From: a virus
Length of the DNA: 37,352 nt
IMG/VR virus record: IMGVR_UViG_3300036985_000812
Location: 1-37,352 of that record
Strand: one strand, 5' to 3'
Shown here: positions 7,256 through 15,697 of the stretch, one piece after another
Layout: each line of letters starts with the position of its first letter
Numbering within the stretch: position 1 is the first letter of the stretch
Notes under the pieces: model-generated
The model's input: only the letters and a program-made list of their open reading frames with translations
Databases searched by the model: none
Told to the model about the DNA's origin: nothing
Translations under genes and position numbers: made by a program

Positions 7256-10080
7256 TGTCAATCTATCGTGGAGCGGGTGGTGCAAGCGATGCCACTGATG
7301 ATTCAACTGTTAATGCCGTAGCTTCCTACGCTGCAAGTGCCTCAACAAGTGCTGCTAATGCTGCTACCAGTGCAGGTCAAGCAGCTACCAGCGCAGCAGC
7401 CGCAGGAACTAATGCTACCTCTGCTGCTGCTTCTGCCTCTAACTCAGCAACTCAAGCAAGTAACTCAGCAGCTAGTGCTGTTTCTGCTGCATTATCTGTA
7501 ACAGCAGCGTCTGCACAGGTTACTGCTGCGACTACCCAAGCTGCCGCTGCTTTAAACAGTGCAACAACGGCAAGCACATCAGCAGGTCAAGCAAGCAGTT
7601 CAGCCACTGTAGCAACTACACAAGCAAATACAGCCACTACTCAGGCAGGCATTGCCACGACTAAAGCTGCTGAATCTGCTGCAAGTGCTGCATCAGCCTT
7701 GGCTATTTATGCAAACACAGGAGCAATGAACACCGCTGTATCTAATGCTTCTACAAGTGCTGCTAACTCAGCAGCCAGTGCAGCTACAGCGACTACCAAA
7801 GCTAGTGAAGCAGCAGCCAGTGCAGTCAATGCAGCCTCCAGTGCCTCAGCAGCACTTACCTCTGCAAACTCTGCTAACAGTTCAGCCTCTGCTGCACAGA
7901 ACAGCGCTAATACTGCCACCTCAGCAGCCAGCACAGCAGCGGCAACGGCAGCAGCGAATGTTACAAATACATTACAAATTTATTCAAATAGTGCGTCAGT
8001 TTCTGCCAGTAACGCCTCAGCAAGCGCAGTAAGTGCTGCTTCAAGCGCCTCAAATGCAGCAACATCAGCAGCTAGTTCCGCTGCTATCTTTGGTGGTTTA
8101 TCTGCCTTTAATGCCGCAGTATCAACTACAACTATAAATGCTAATACTGCAACTACTCAGGCAGGTATAGCAACAGCCCAAGCCACTCAAGCAGCCGCCT
8201 CCGCAGCCTCAGCAACCGCTATCGTGACAGGTGTTGCAAGTAACCGCCCAAGCATCCGTCCCTCACTTCTCCTAGACTTCGCCAACACACGCACGCTTGA
8301 TCCACGGATTACGTTTGCTAGAGCGAGTACGGCTACGTTTTATGATGACAAGACTACTGCGGTGGCAGAGCAGAATTTGTTTCTTAACAGCCAAGACTTT
8401 AGCAACGCTGTGTGGTCAAAAAATGGGAGCACTGCTACTAATAATGCTCACACCGCGCCTAACGGAACAAATGCCGCAACCTTGCTTACTTCCAACCTCG
8501 GCGCAACTTTATCATACCTACGGCAGCAACCACCAATCCCTAGTGACAACACAGATTTTTTATCTGTGTATGTCAAGTATTTAAATTTTCAATATGTTGC
8601 TTTAAATATTAGAACAGGCGTGGCAAACAGATATTGCTGGTTTGATGTGCAAAATGGAACTGTAGCCACAAATAATTCCGGTGGAACTGCCAGCATACAG
8701 AATGCCGGGAATGGGTGGTATAGATTAATGCTTTCGCGTTTAAATGAAGGCTCTACTTCACAGTTTCATTTCTATTTATCTAGTACAGATGCTTCATTAG
8801 TTGTAGCGGGTGATGGTATATCTGGTAATTACTTCTGGGGTGCACAGTTTGAAAAACGTAATCAAATCACCGCCTACACACCCACAATCACAGCAGCGAT
8901 CACTAACTACATCCCTATGTTGCAAACAGCAGCATCAGGCGTAGCTCGTTTCGATGTTAATCCGGTGACTAGGGAGAGCTTAGGGCTGTTGATTGAGGAG
9001 TCGAGGACGAACTTGCTGACTTACTCTAGCGAGTTTGATAATGCGGATTGGGTGAAATCTGGAGTTAGTGTCACCACAAACACTATTGTTTCCCCAAATG
9101 GCGTAGCAGATGGCGAAAGGCTAGTTGAAAACACCGCACTTACTGATCATCTTATAACCCAGTCTTTGACAAAAGCTGCCTCTGCCATTGCTTACACTCT
9201 TTCGTGTTATCTAAAATCAAGTGAGCGTAATGCAATGTTTGTGCTTGATGCTGGCTCAAACACAAACAGAGTTTTTGTGATTTTTGATTTAACATTAGGA
9301 ACAATAAGCGTATCAGCGGCTGCTAGTGGAACTTTTAGCTCTCCAATAGCATCAATAACATCAGTTGGAAATGGCTGGTACAGGTGTACTCTTACTGGGA
9401 CTACTGGAACAGAAACAGCCCTACGCTCCCGTATATGGATGGCGAACGGAGTTTTACTTACATATACGGGTAACGGCTACTCCGGCATCTTTCTCTGGGG
9501 CGCTCAACTAGAAGAAGGAGCCTCCGCTACCAGTTACATTCCAACAGTAACTTCGCAAGTTACCCGTGCTGCTGATAGTGCGAGTATGGCCGGAACTAAT
9601 TTTTCATCTTGGTGGAGGACTGATGAAGGAACTTTATATGTTGAGGGCCAGACCACTAACAATTTAGATCAAGGTCTTGGGGCTTCGGCTCAAAATGTAG
9701 CCCCTTTGGTTGGTCTTGGTTCTGGGCTTACTAACCAATTTAGAATTGATAGGTCTGATTCAGGTGTCGATGTGTTTAAACCTGCAATTTACTACAGAAC
9801 AAGCGCAAGCGCACAGACTATAGAGGGTTTAAATAATCAATATTTGCCAAATGTTTTAACAAAAATAGCGGCAACAATGAAGGCATACGATTATGCGTTT
9901 TCAGCACAAGGTGGCGCTGTCTCTGTTTCTACAGCACCACCAACAGTTATTCAAGGCCCCTTGTTAATTGGACAGTCTCCTTATGTAAATCCCCGTGATA
10001 GGCTAAATGGAACTATTAAGCGCTTAGCTTACTACCCAATACGCCTGAGCAATACAGAACTACAAGGACTCACATCATGA
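7255..10080 (+). CDS. Long tail fibre with two related carbohydrate-binding-like domains
   Basis: The largest gene here, 941 residues, probably a host-recognition fibre. Residues 1-325 are almost entirely Ala, Ser, Thr, Asn and Gln in short repeats (ASASNAS, TTQAGIATT), as in extended trimeric fibre shafts. Two related beta-rich modules follow, roughly residues 345-580 and 590-785. Each has an NLFLNSQDF/NLLTYSSEF-type opening, an NGWYR motif, a YFWGAQFE/FLWGAQLEEG motif and a Y-x-PT close, the pattern of jelly-roll carbohydrate-binding domains in aquatic phage fibres. The last 150 residues (WWRTDEGTLYVEG onward) look like a LamG or concanavalin-type domain. An AAGGAAA ribosome binding site precedes the ATG. 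No depolymerase motif was recognised. Confidence 0.85.
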   Translation: MSIYRGAGGASDATDDSTVNAVASYAASASTSAANAATSAGQAATSAAAAGTNATSAAASASNSATQASNSAASAVSAALSVTAASAQVTAATTQAAAALNSATTASTSAGQASSSATVATTQANTATTQAGIATTKAAESAASAASALAIYANTGAMNTAVSNASTSAANSAASAATATTKASEAAASAVNAASSASAALTSANSANSSASAAQNSANTATSAASTAAATAAANVTNTLQIYSNSASVSASNASASAVSAASSASNAATSAASSAAIFGGLSAFNAAVSTTTINANTATTQAGIATAQATQAAASAASATAIVTGVASNRPSIRPSLLLDFANTRTLDPRITFARASTATFYDDKTTAVAEQNLFLNSQDFSNAVWSKNGSTATNNAHTAPNGTNAATLLTSNLGATLSYLRQQPPIPSDNTDFLSVYVKYLNFQYVALNIRTGVANRYCWFDVQNGTVATNNSGGTASIQNAGNGWYRLMLSRLNEGSTSQFHFYLSSTDASLVVAGDGISGNYFWGAQFEKRNQITAYTPTITAAITNYIPMLQTAASGVARFDVNPVTRESLGLLIEESRTNLLTYSSEFDNADWVKSGVSVTTNTIVSPNGVADGERLVENTALTDHLITQSLTKAASAIAYTLSCYLKSSERNAMFVLDAGSNTNRVFVIFDLTLGTISVSAAASGTFSSPIASITSVGNGWYRCTLTGTTGTETALRSRIWMANGVLLTYTGNGYSGIFLWGAQLEEGASATSYIPTVTSQVTRAADSASMAGTNFSSWWRTDEGTLYVEGQTTNNLDQGLGASAQNVAPLVGLGSGLTNQFRIDRSDSGVDVFKPAIYYRTSASAQTIEGLNNQYLPNVLTKIAATMKAYDYAFSAQGGAVSVSTAPPTVIQGPLLIGQSPYVNPRDRLNGTIKRLAYYPIRLSNTELQGLTS

Positions 10081-10379
10081 TCGACTACTACCTAAAATTC
10101 ACAGACGAAGCCACTGCTAATACTGTCCTTAATACCACAGTAGACGAGGTACAGGATGAGCTTGGTAACGTACTTGTGGAGGCTTCAGTGACTCCCAAGT
10201 ACGTCAATGTGAGTGTCATTGGAACTATCTCCAAGCCTACGGGTGAGGTGGACGCTGAAGGCAACCCAGTGATGCTTGCCCTTGATGGCTGGCACGTCAA
10301 TGTGAAAGCTGACGAGTCTCCCGAGTTAGAACAATATCAAATATTCCCTGTAGCACCTATGCGTGTTTGGGCTTCATAA
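10077..10379 (+). CDS. Fibre-associated hypothetical protein
   Basis: This 100-residue protein starts inside the fibre stop codon (ATGA overlap) and is therefore coupled to it. It contains a short beta-rich module (TPKYVNVSVIGTISKPTG...DGWHVNVKADE) and ends PVAPMRVWAS. Small proteins of this kind follow fibre genes in many aquatic phages and are often annotated as fibre chaperones or tail proteins, but no function is certain. Position suggests fibre assembly or decoration. Confidence 0.7.
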   Translation: MIDYYLKFTDEATANTVLNTTVDEVQDELGNVLVEASVTPKYVNVSVIGTISKPTGEVDAEGNPVMLALDGWHVNVKADESPELEQYQIFPVAPMRVWAS

Positions 10380-10391
10380 GGAAACAATATC

Positions 10392-11027
10392 ATGCCTTTA
10401 CTTTTAGGTACTGCACCAAATCAGGTGCCAACAAACGGTGATTTGGGAACTATGGCTTTTCAGGATGCTAAGTCAGTAACTATTGAAGCTCTTACTACCA
10501 CAAAAGATGTCTCAATTAATGGTATTACCGTTGGTAAGGGGGGTGGTTCTCTAGCAGACAACACAGCCGTTGGTGCTTACACACTTAATGCCAACACCAC
10601 TGGTTACTACCAAACAGCGGTAGGGTCAGCGGCACTTAATGCCAACACTACAGGCGCTAACAACACAGGGGTGGGATTTCAAGCACTTCTAAACAATACT
10701 ACAGGAAATAACAACACGAGCGTGGGTTACTCAGCCGGGAGTGCAATCTCTACAGGCAGTCAAAACGTAATCCTTGGTAGTTATGCTGGTGGTGCTTTCC
10801 CTATTTTTGGGACAGGCTCCGGTTATATTATACTGAGTGATGGTGGCGGCTTAGTACGTCAATATTTTAATGGTGCAAATGCTTTCTTTTCTGGAACAAT
10901 CTCTCCACTACAAGCAGCAACATTGTCTGCACCAGCATACGTCAAAGGAGCTATGTACTTCGACACCACGTTGAATAAGCTACGCATAGGTGGTGCTACA
11001 GCTTGGGAAACGGTTACTTCAACATAA
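10392..11027 (+). CDS. Tail fibre protein with trimeric-adhesin (YadA-head-like) repeats
   Basis: Residues about 55-140 contain repeats of the pattern LNANTTGYYQTAVGSAAL, then LNANTTGANNTGVGFQAL and LNNTTGNNNTSVGYSAG. Each is a beta-helix rung of the Hep/Hag (YadA head) type known from bacterial trimeric adhesins and phage fibres. The N-terminus contains a FQDAKSVTIEAL segment, and the C-terminus (YVKGAMYFDTTLNKLRIGGATAWE) is a common fibre end domain. At 211 residues it is short for a full fibre, so it may be a tip or a side fibre docking on the neighbouring long fibre. Confidence 0.8.
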   Translation: MPLLLGTAPNQVPTNGDLGTMAFQDAKSVTIEALTTTKDVSINGITVGKGGGSLADNTAVGAYTLNANTTGYYQTAVGSAALNANTTGANNTGVGFQALLNNTTGNNNTSVGYSAGSAISTGSQNVILGSYAGGAFPIFGTGSGYIILSDGGGLVRQYFNGANAFFSGTISPLQAATLSAPAYVKGAMYFDTTLNKLRIGGATAWETVTST

Positions 11028-11028
11028 T

Positions 11029-11262
11029 ATGGAAAATCAATTACTTATTAATATTTTCCTCGGGTGTGCTGCTTCAGTTACTGGCTGGTTTGCAAGAGAA
11101 CTATGGACAGCAGTACAGATTCTAAAGGATGATTTATATAAGCTACGAGAAGAGATAGCTAAGAATTATATGCCTAAAGATGAATTCGTTGTATTCAAAG
11201 GGGAGCTATTTACTATGCTAAGGCGTATAGAAGACAAACTTGAAAAGAAAGAGGATAAATAA
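11029..11262 (+). CDS. Small membrane-anchored coiled-coil protein
   Basis: The product is 77 residues. Residues about 5-20 (LLINIFLGCAASVTGW) can span a membrane, and the rest is highly charged with heptad spacing (AVQILKDDLYKLREEI and RRIEDKLEKKEDK). This resembles XhlA/BhlA-type holin accessories or tail-associated coil proteins; I cannot tell which. I chose ATG 11029, one base after the preceding stop, over a longer frame from 10990 inside the previous gene. No separate Rz-type spanin was found, so a lysis accessory role is possible but unproven. Confidence 0.7.
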   Translation: MENQLLINIFLGCAASVTGWFARELWTAVQILKDDLYKLREEIAKNYMPKDEFVVFKGELFTMLRRIEDKLEKKEDK

Positions 11263-11264
11263 TC

Positions 11265-11453
11265 ATGGCTACAAAGAAAGAAGCTGCTAAGACAGGCAAA
11301 GTAATGCGTGAGTATAAGGAAGGTACGCTGCATTCAGGCAAAGGTGGTAAGGTTGTCACCAATCCAAAACAAGCCATTGCAATCGCTCTCAGTGAGGCTA
11401 AAAACCTTCCTAAGCGTGGACAACGAACTGCTATAAATAAAGGCAAGAAATAA
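11265..11453 (+). CDS. DUF6496-like small basic protein
   Basis: This 62-residue, Lys-rich protein carries the pattern KVMREYKEGTLHSGKGGKVVTNPKQAIAIALSEA (quoted here only to its key parts: KVMREYKEG, LHSGKGG, KQAIAIALSEA), which I recognise as the DUF6496 family found in phages and bacteria. Its function is unknown; the strong positive charge suggests nucleic-acid contact, perhaps as a virion component. It is spaced two bases from both neighbours, consistent with one operon. Confidence 0.75.
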   Translation: MATKKEAAKTGKVMREYKEGTLHSGKGGKVVTNPKQAIAIALSEAKNLPKRGQRTAINKGKK

Positions 11454-11455
11454 TC

Positions 11456-12118
11456 ATGGCCCTTCCAACATATCTAGATCTTATTAACGATGTGTTGGTT
11501 CGCTTACGTGAACCAGCAGTGGGTTCTATTAATGAGAATAATCTATCAGCCTTAGTAGGTAAGTTTATCAATGATGCTAAACGACAGGTAGAAGATGCTT
11601 ATAACTGGAACGCCCTTACAGCTACACTAACAGTTGTTACAATTCCGAGTGTATTTAACTATGGGCTTGTCTCTTCAGGAAGTCGCTTTAAAGTTCTCGA
11701 TGTATATAATCAAACATCGTTGATTGGGATGGAAAGCGCATCTACAGCTTACATGAATGAACAGTTCATTACAGCAGGTAATTCACCAACAATGGGTTCG
11801 CCCTTCTACTATAACTTTAACGGTATTACTGCTGAAGGGGACACTCAAGTAGATATTCTACCTGTTCCTGAAAAGCCTTATACACTGTTCTTTAATATGT
11901 ATGTCCCACAAGAAGAACTTACAACAAACTCAGAAAAGATGCTTGTACCTAAAGAGCCTGTTATTCTTCTCGCCTATGCACGATCTCTCGTGGAACGGGG
12001 TGAAGATGGTGGACTTAACAGTTCAGAAGCATATTCAATGTATAAGAGTTCACTTGCAGATGCTATTTCTTTAGAATCTAGCCGTTATGGTGAAGAAGAA
12101 TGCTGGACATGGAGTTAA
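11456..12118 (+). CDS. Head-tail adaptor (tail tubular protein A-like)
   Basis: The 220-residue protein starts with a helical segment (YLDLINDVLVRLREPAVGSI) and LVGKFINDAKRQVEDAYNW, the signature of podovirus adaptor proteins that sit below the portal (T7 gp11 / P22 gp4 type). The remainder is beta-rich and ends with a helical region. It comes directly before the larger nozzle-like gene, the same gene order as gp11-gp12 in T7. Length is close to T7 gp11 (196 residues). Confidence 0.8.
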   Translation: MALPTYLDLINDVLVRLREPAVGSINENNLSALVGKFINDAKRQVEDAYNWNALTATLTVVTIPSVFNYGLVSSGSRFKVLDVYNQTSLIGMESASTAYMNEQFITAGNSPTMGSPFYYNFNGITAEGDTQVDILPVPEKPYTLFFNMYVPQEELTTNSEKMLVPKEPVILLAYARSLVERGEDGGLNSSEAYSMYKSSLADAISLESSRYGEEECWTWS

Positions 12119-12121
12119 CTA

Positions 12122-13687
12122 ATGGCACAACCTTTACAAACATTCTCAATTACAGCACCGGGCTTCTACGGTCTTAATACTCAGGATAGTTCACTTGACT
12201 TAGCTTCTGGCTTTGCTCTGGTGGCTAACAACTGTGTTATTGACCAGTATGGACGCATCGGTGCTCGTAAGGGCTGGGTTCCTCAGCACGTCTATAATGC
12301 TGCCTTAGATGGCTTCGCAGTACGGACTCTAGGTGAACACGTTGGTGATGACGGTTCAACCTATGTCATGTGTGCAGGTAACAACAAAGTATTCCGCTTA
12401 GTATCTGGAACACTGGCTGAGATTACTTACGGTGGTGGTGGTGTTGCTCCAGTTATTACAGCAGACAACTGGAGTATCTGTCACCTCGGAGGTGCTGCCT
12501 TTGCTTTCCAGATCGGTCATGATCCTCTGGTGTTCGACTCCAGCCTTTCTACAACACAGTACAGGCGTGTAAGCGAACTTCCCGGCTATAATGGAACAGT
12601 CCAGAAGGCTAACTTCTCTATGGCTGCTTTCGGGCGTGTCTGGAATGTAGATACAGCTACTGATAAATCCCTTATCCAATGGTCTGATCTCAATGCACCG
12701 AACAAGTGGAGCACAGGTTCTGCTGGTACTTTGGATACAACTTCAGTATGGCCTAATGGTAACGACACAGTGGTTGGCCTTGCAGCACACAATAATTACT
12801 TGTTTATTTTTGGACGTAACAACATCCTTATTTACAGTAATGCAGACATCTTAATTACCGGGCCTATATCCTCCCTTAAATCAATGACACTGAGTGATAC
12901 TATTACAGGTATTGGCTGCATAGCTCGGGATACTATCCAGTATACAGGTACAGATGTCTTATTCTTGTCGAACACTGGCTTACGATCTGTGATGCGTACC
13001 ATCCAAGAGAAGAGTGCTCCCTTTAGAGACTTGAGTAAGAATGTCCGTACTGACTTAATGAATGCAGTGGCTGGAGAGAACCTAGCTGATATTAAGTCTG
13101 TTTACAATCCATTTGAGAGTTTTTACTTACTTACTCTTCCGGTACTTAAGATAGTCTACTGCTTTGATATGAGAAGTCCCATGCCAGATGGAGCTGCAAA
13201 GGTAACCACTTGGGATGGAATGGAGCCTTCTTCATTCTGTATGTTGAGAGATAATTCAATGCTGATAGGCAAGGTAGCTTATGTTGGTAAATACACTGGC
13301 TACCTAGATAATACTTCTTCATATCGAATGCAGTATTTCACTAACCACACTGACTTAGGCGCTGCTTCAGTATCTTCTATACTGAAGAAATTATCTGTAG
13401 TTGTTATTGGAGGAAGTTCTCAATATGTAACTATGAAGTGGGGATATGATTTCACTGGTAATTATTATGCACAAAACGTACAAATACCTTCACAAGGGGT
13501 TGCTTATTATGGAATAAGCGAGTATAATATAGCACAATACTCACCGGGTACATCATTACAAACTCTTGTGGCTTATCCCACAGGCAGCGGTAAAGTTATT
13601 CAAACAGGATATGAGAGCGATATTGCTGGGAGTGCTTTAAGTATCCAGAAAATTGAAATTCTAGCTAAAAATGGAAAGATTATTTAA
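12122..13687 (+). CDS. Tail nozzle / stabilisation protein
   Basis: A 521-residue, beta-rich protein beginning ITAPGFYGLNTQDSSLDLASGFALVANNCVID, typical of podovirus stabilisation or nozzle proteins (P22 gp10-like; functional counterpart of T7 gp12, which is longer). The repeated W-, G- and D-rich strands through the middle fit a beta-propeller. It follows the adaptor gene and precedes the fibre-tip gene, which is where a nozzle gene is expected. Assignment rests on N-terminal pattern and gene order. Confidence 0.75.
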   Translation: MAQPLQTFSITAPGFYGLNTQDSSLDLASGFALVANNCVIDQYGRIGARKGWVPQHVYNAALDGFAVRTLGEHVGDDGSTYVMCAGNNKVFRLVSGTLAEITYGGGGVAPVITADNWSICHLGGAAFAFQIGHDPLVFDSSLSTTQYRRVSELPGYNGTVQKANFSMAAFGRVWNVDTATDKSLIQWSDLNAPNKWSTGSAGTLDTTSVWPNGNDTVVGLAAHNNYLFIFGRNNILIYSNADILITGPISSLKSMTLSDTITGIGCIARDTIQYTGTDVLFLSNTGLRSVMRTIQEKSAPFRDLSKNVRTDLMNAVAGENLADIKSVYNPFESFYLLTLPVLKIVYCFDMRSPMPDGAAKVTTWDGMEPSSFCMLRDNSMLIGKVAYVGKYTGYLDNTSSYRMQYFTNHTDLGAASVSSILKKLSVVVIGGSSQYVTMKWGYDFTGNYYAQNVQIPSQGVAYYGISEYNIAQYSPGTSLQTLVAYPTGSGKVIQTGYESDIAGSALSIQKIEILAKNGKII

Positions 13688-13689
13688 CC

Positions 13690-14355
13690 ATGACTAATTA
13701 TGTAAAATCAACTAACTTTACTTCAAAGGACTCCTTAGCCACAGGCAATCCTTTGAAGATTGTTAAAGGCACTGAGATTGATGCTGAGTTTAATAATATT
13801 GCAACGGCAGTAAACACAAAATCTGATCTACTTAACCCAACTTTTACAGGTATTCCTGCTGCACCCACAGCAGCCTATGGTACTAATACTACACAGCTTG
13901 CTACTACAGCCTTTGTCACAGCAGCTTTGCAGCTAATCTATCCTATTGGCTCCATCTATACCAATGCCTCTTCAGCAACTAATCCAGCTACTCTGATTGG
14001 CTTCGGTACTTGGACTGCTTTCGGTACAGGTAGGGTCTTAGTAGGTATTAATGGTGCAGATGCTTCCTTTGATGTTCTGGGTGAGACAGGGGGTAGTAAA
14101 GATTCTGTAGTTGTTAGTCACAACCACACTGCAACTGTTACCGATCCCGGACACGTTCATACATACCTTGATTACCCTAACAATACAAACTTATCGCTTG
14201 ACGATATACCGGGGCATATTTATGGTGGTACAACGACAAATACATCATCAGCTACCACAGGTATTACAGTAGCCAACACGGCAGCAGGTGTCTCTGGAAC
14301 TAATGGTAACTTGCAGCCATATGTTGTAGTTAATATGTGGCTACGGGTTTCTTAA
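13690..14355 (+). CDS. Tail fibre with metal-binding tip domain
   Basis: The 221-residue product has a short shaft ending in LATTAFVTAA, a sequence common before fibre tips. The tip starts at about residue 84 with YPIGSIYTN and WTAFGTGRVLVG. It contains SHNHTATVTDPGHVHTY, where closely spaced His residues recall the iron-binding HxH motifs of T4 gp37/gp12-type tips, and closes with LQPYVVVNMWLRVS, the usual end of such domains. It is probably a receptor-binding or baseplate-like fibre. Receptor cannot be inferred. Confidence 0.8.
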   Translation: MTNYVKSTNFTSKDSLATGNPLKIVKGTEIDAEFNNIATAVNTKSDLLNPTFTGIPAAPTAAYGTNTTQLATTAFVTAALQLIYPIGSIYTNASSATNPATLIGFGTWTAFGTGRVLVGINGADASFDVLGETGGSKDSVVVSHNHTATVTDPGHVHTYLDYPNNTNLSLDDIPGHIYGGTTTNTSSATTGITVANTAAGVSGTNGNLQPYVVVNMWLRVS

Positions 14356-14359
14356 TACC

Positions 14360-14665
14360 ATGGAACTAGACACACTACATCACTTCTCTGATGGCTTATA
14401 TGCCAAACAGATTGAACTACCTGCAACGTGCTTTGCAGTACAGCATAAGCATAACTATGACCACTTGAGTATTCTTGCTAAAGGTAAGGTAAGGGTACTT
14501 TTTGATGATGATACTTCAGTTGTCTATGAAGCTCCTGCTTGTATTAATATTATTAAAGGTATCAATCATTCAGTATATGCCATTGAGGATAGTGTGTGGT
14601 TCTGTGTTCATGCTACTGAAGAGACAGACCTAGATAATATTGATAACGTACTAATTAAAGAATAA
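14360..14665 (+). CDS. Cupin-fold protein in the tail module
   Basis: The 101-residue single-domain product has the cupin pattern: HKHNYDHLSILAKGKVRVLF (first conserved box, His at about 29, 31 and 35) and a second box around NIIKGINHSVYAIEDSVWFCVHA. The His positions suggest metal binding. Small cupins occur among structural genes of aquatic phages, but their substrate or virion role is not established. The gene sits 5 bases after a fibre gene and 12 bases before the ejection proteins and is read with them. Confidence 0.7.
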   Translation: MELDTLHHFSDGLYAKQIELPATCFAVQHKHNYDHLSILAKGKVRVLFDDDTSVVYEAPACINIIKGINHSVYAIEDSVWFCVHATEETDLDNIDNVLIKE

Positions 14666-14676
14666 AGGAATATATT

Positions 14677-15684
14677 ATGCCATTCATGGGTGCATTAATT
14701 GGGGCTGGAGTTGGCCTCTTAGGTAGTTCAATGACTGCTTCATCTAATAGAGATGCCGCAGCCTCGTCAGCCGCTGCTCAGGTAGAAGCTGCTCGTATCG
14801 CTGCTGAGGCTGCGAAGTTTAAGCCTATTGGAACCACTACTCGATTTGGCTCTAGCCAGTTCGGGTATAACGATAAAGGCGATCTCTCCTCCGCTGGCTA
14901 TACAATGTCTCCTGAGCTTCTAGCACAGCAGAATCAACTGATGACAAGCGCTGGGGCTGCTCTGCCTCAAGCAGGGGCTAACGCTCAAGCAGGTCAGGGA
15001 TTATTCAATCTAGGTCAACAGTATGCTGCTACGAATCCTCAAGAGGCTGCTGCTCAATGGATGAAGCAACAACAAGCTATTCTACAGCCGGGTCAAGATC
15101 AGACTTATGCTGCTCTACAGCAACAACTTCAGAATACAGGTCGTGGAGGCTTCTCAGTGGCTCAGGGTGGCGGGATGCAATCAGCTAATCCTGAGATGGC
15201 TGCTTACTACAACTCACTGGCACAGCAACAGAATCAACTGGCTGGACAAGCTACTCAGATGGGACAGAACCAAGTTACTTACGGGGCTGGCTTGATGGGT
15301 ACAGGTATTGATCTTCAGAGTGCTGCTTACAACCCTTATAAGACACAGTTCGGTCTTGCTCAGGGTCTTGAGAGTGCTGCACAGCAACCACTTGATATTA
15401 GTTCTGCAATGGCAGGCCGTACCACAGCGGCTAATCAAGTAGGTGCTGCTGGAATGCTTGCTGCACAGAACTCTGCTGCTAACCTAAACTATAGAGCCAA
15501 TACAGGCAGTGGACTAGGCTCTGCGTTGATGGGCCTTGCTGGTAATCAACAGCTTATGAGCGGCTTGGGTAACTGGCTTAATCCTTCAATTAATACCCCT
15601 GCTTCTCCACAAAGTCAAGTAGGCGGCACTGGTTTTGGTTCGGGCTCAATGTGGGGAAATCAAGACCTCGGTGGTTATCTTTAA
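14677..15684 (+). CDS. Internal virion / DNA ejection protein 1 (putative)
   Basis: A 335-residue protein with a glycine-rich hydrophobic N-terminus (FMGALIGAGVGLLGSSM), then an Ala-rich helix, then a long Ala/Gln/Gly-rich body (AQWMKQQQAILQPGQ, SLAQQQNQLAGQAT). This composition and the position ahead of two more Ala/Gln-rich genes match the first of the three ejection proteins of podoviruses (T7 gp14 analogue), which forms a pore during DNA entry. No sequence-level family was recognised. Confidence 0.65.
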   Translation: MPFMGALIGAGVGLLGSSMTASSNRDAAASSAAAQVEAARIAAEAAKFKPIGTTTRFGSSQFGYNDKGDLSSAGYTMSPELLAQQNQLMTSAGAALPQAGANAQAGQGLFNLGQQYAATNPQEAAAQWMKQQQAILQPGQDQTYAALQQQLQNTGRGGFSVAQGGGMQSANPEMAAYYNSLAQQQNQLAGQATQMGQNQVTYGAGLMGTGIDLQSAAYNPYKTQFGLAQGLESAAQQPLDISSAMAGRTTAANQVGAAGMLAAQNSAANLNYRANTGSGLGSALMGLAGNQQLMSGLGNWLNPSINTPASPQSQVGGTGFGSGSMWGNQDLGGYL

Positions 15685-15697
15685 GGAATAAATATAT

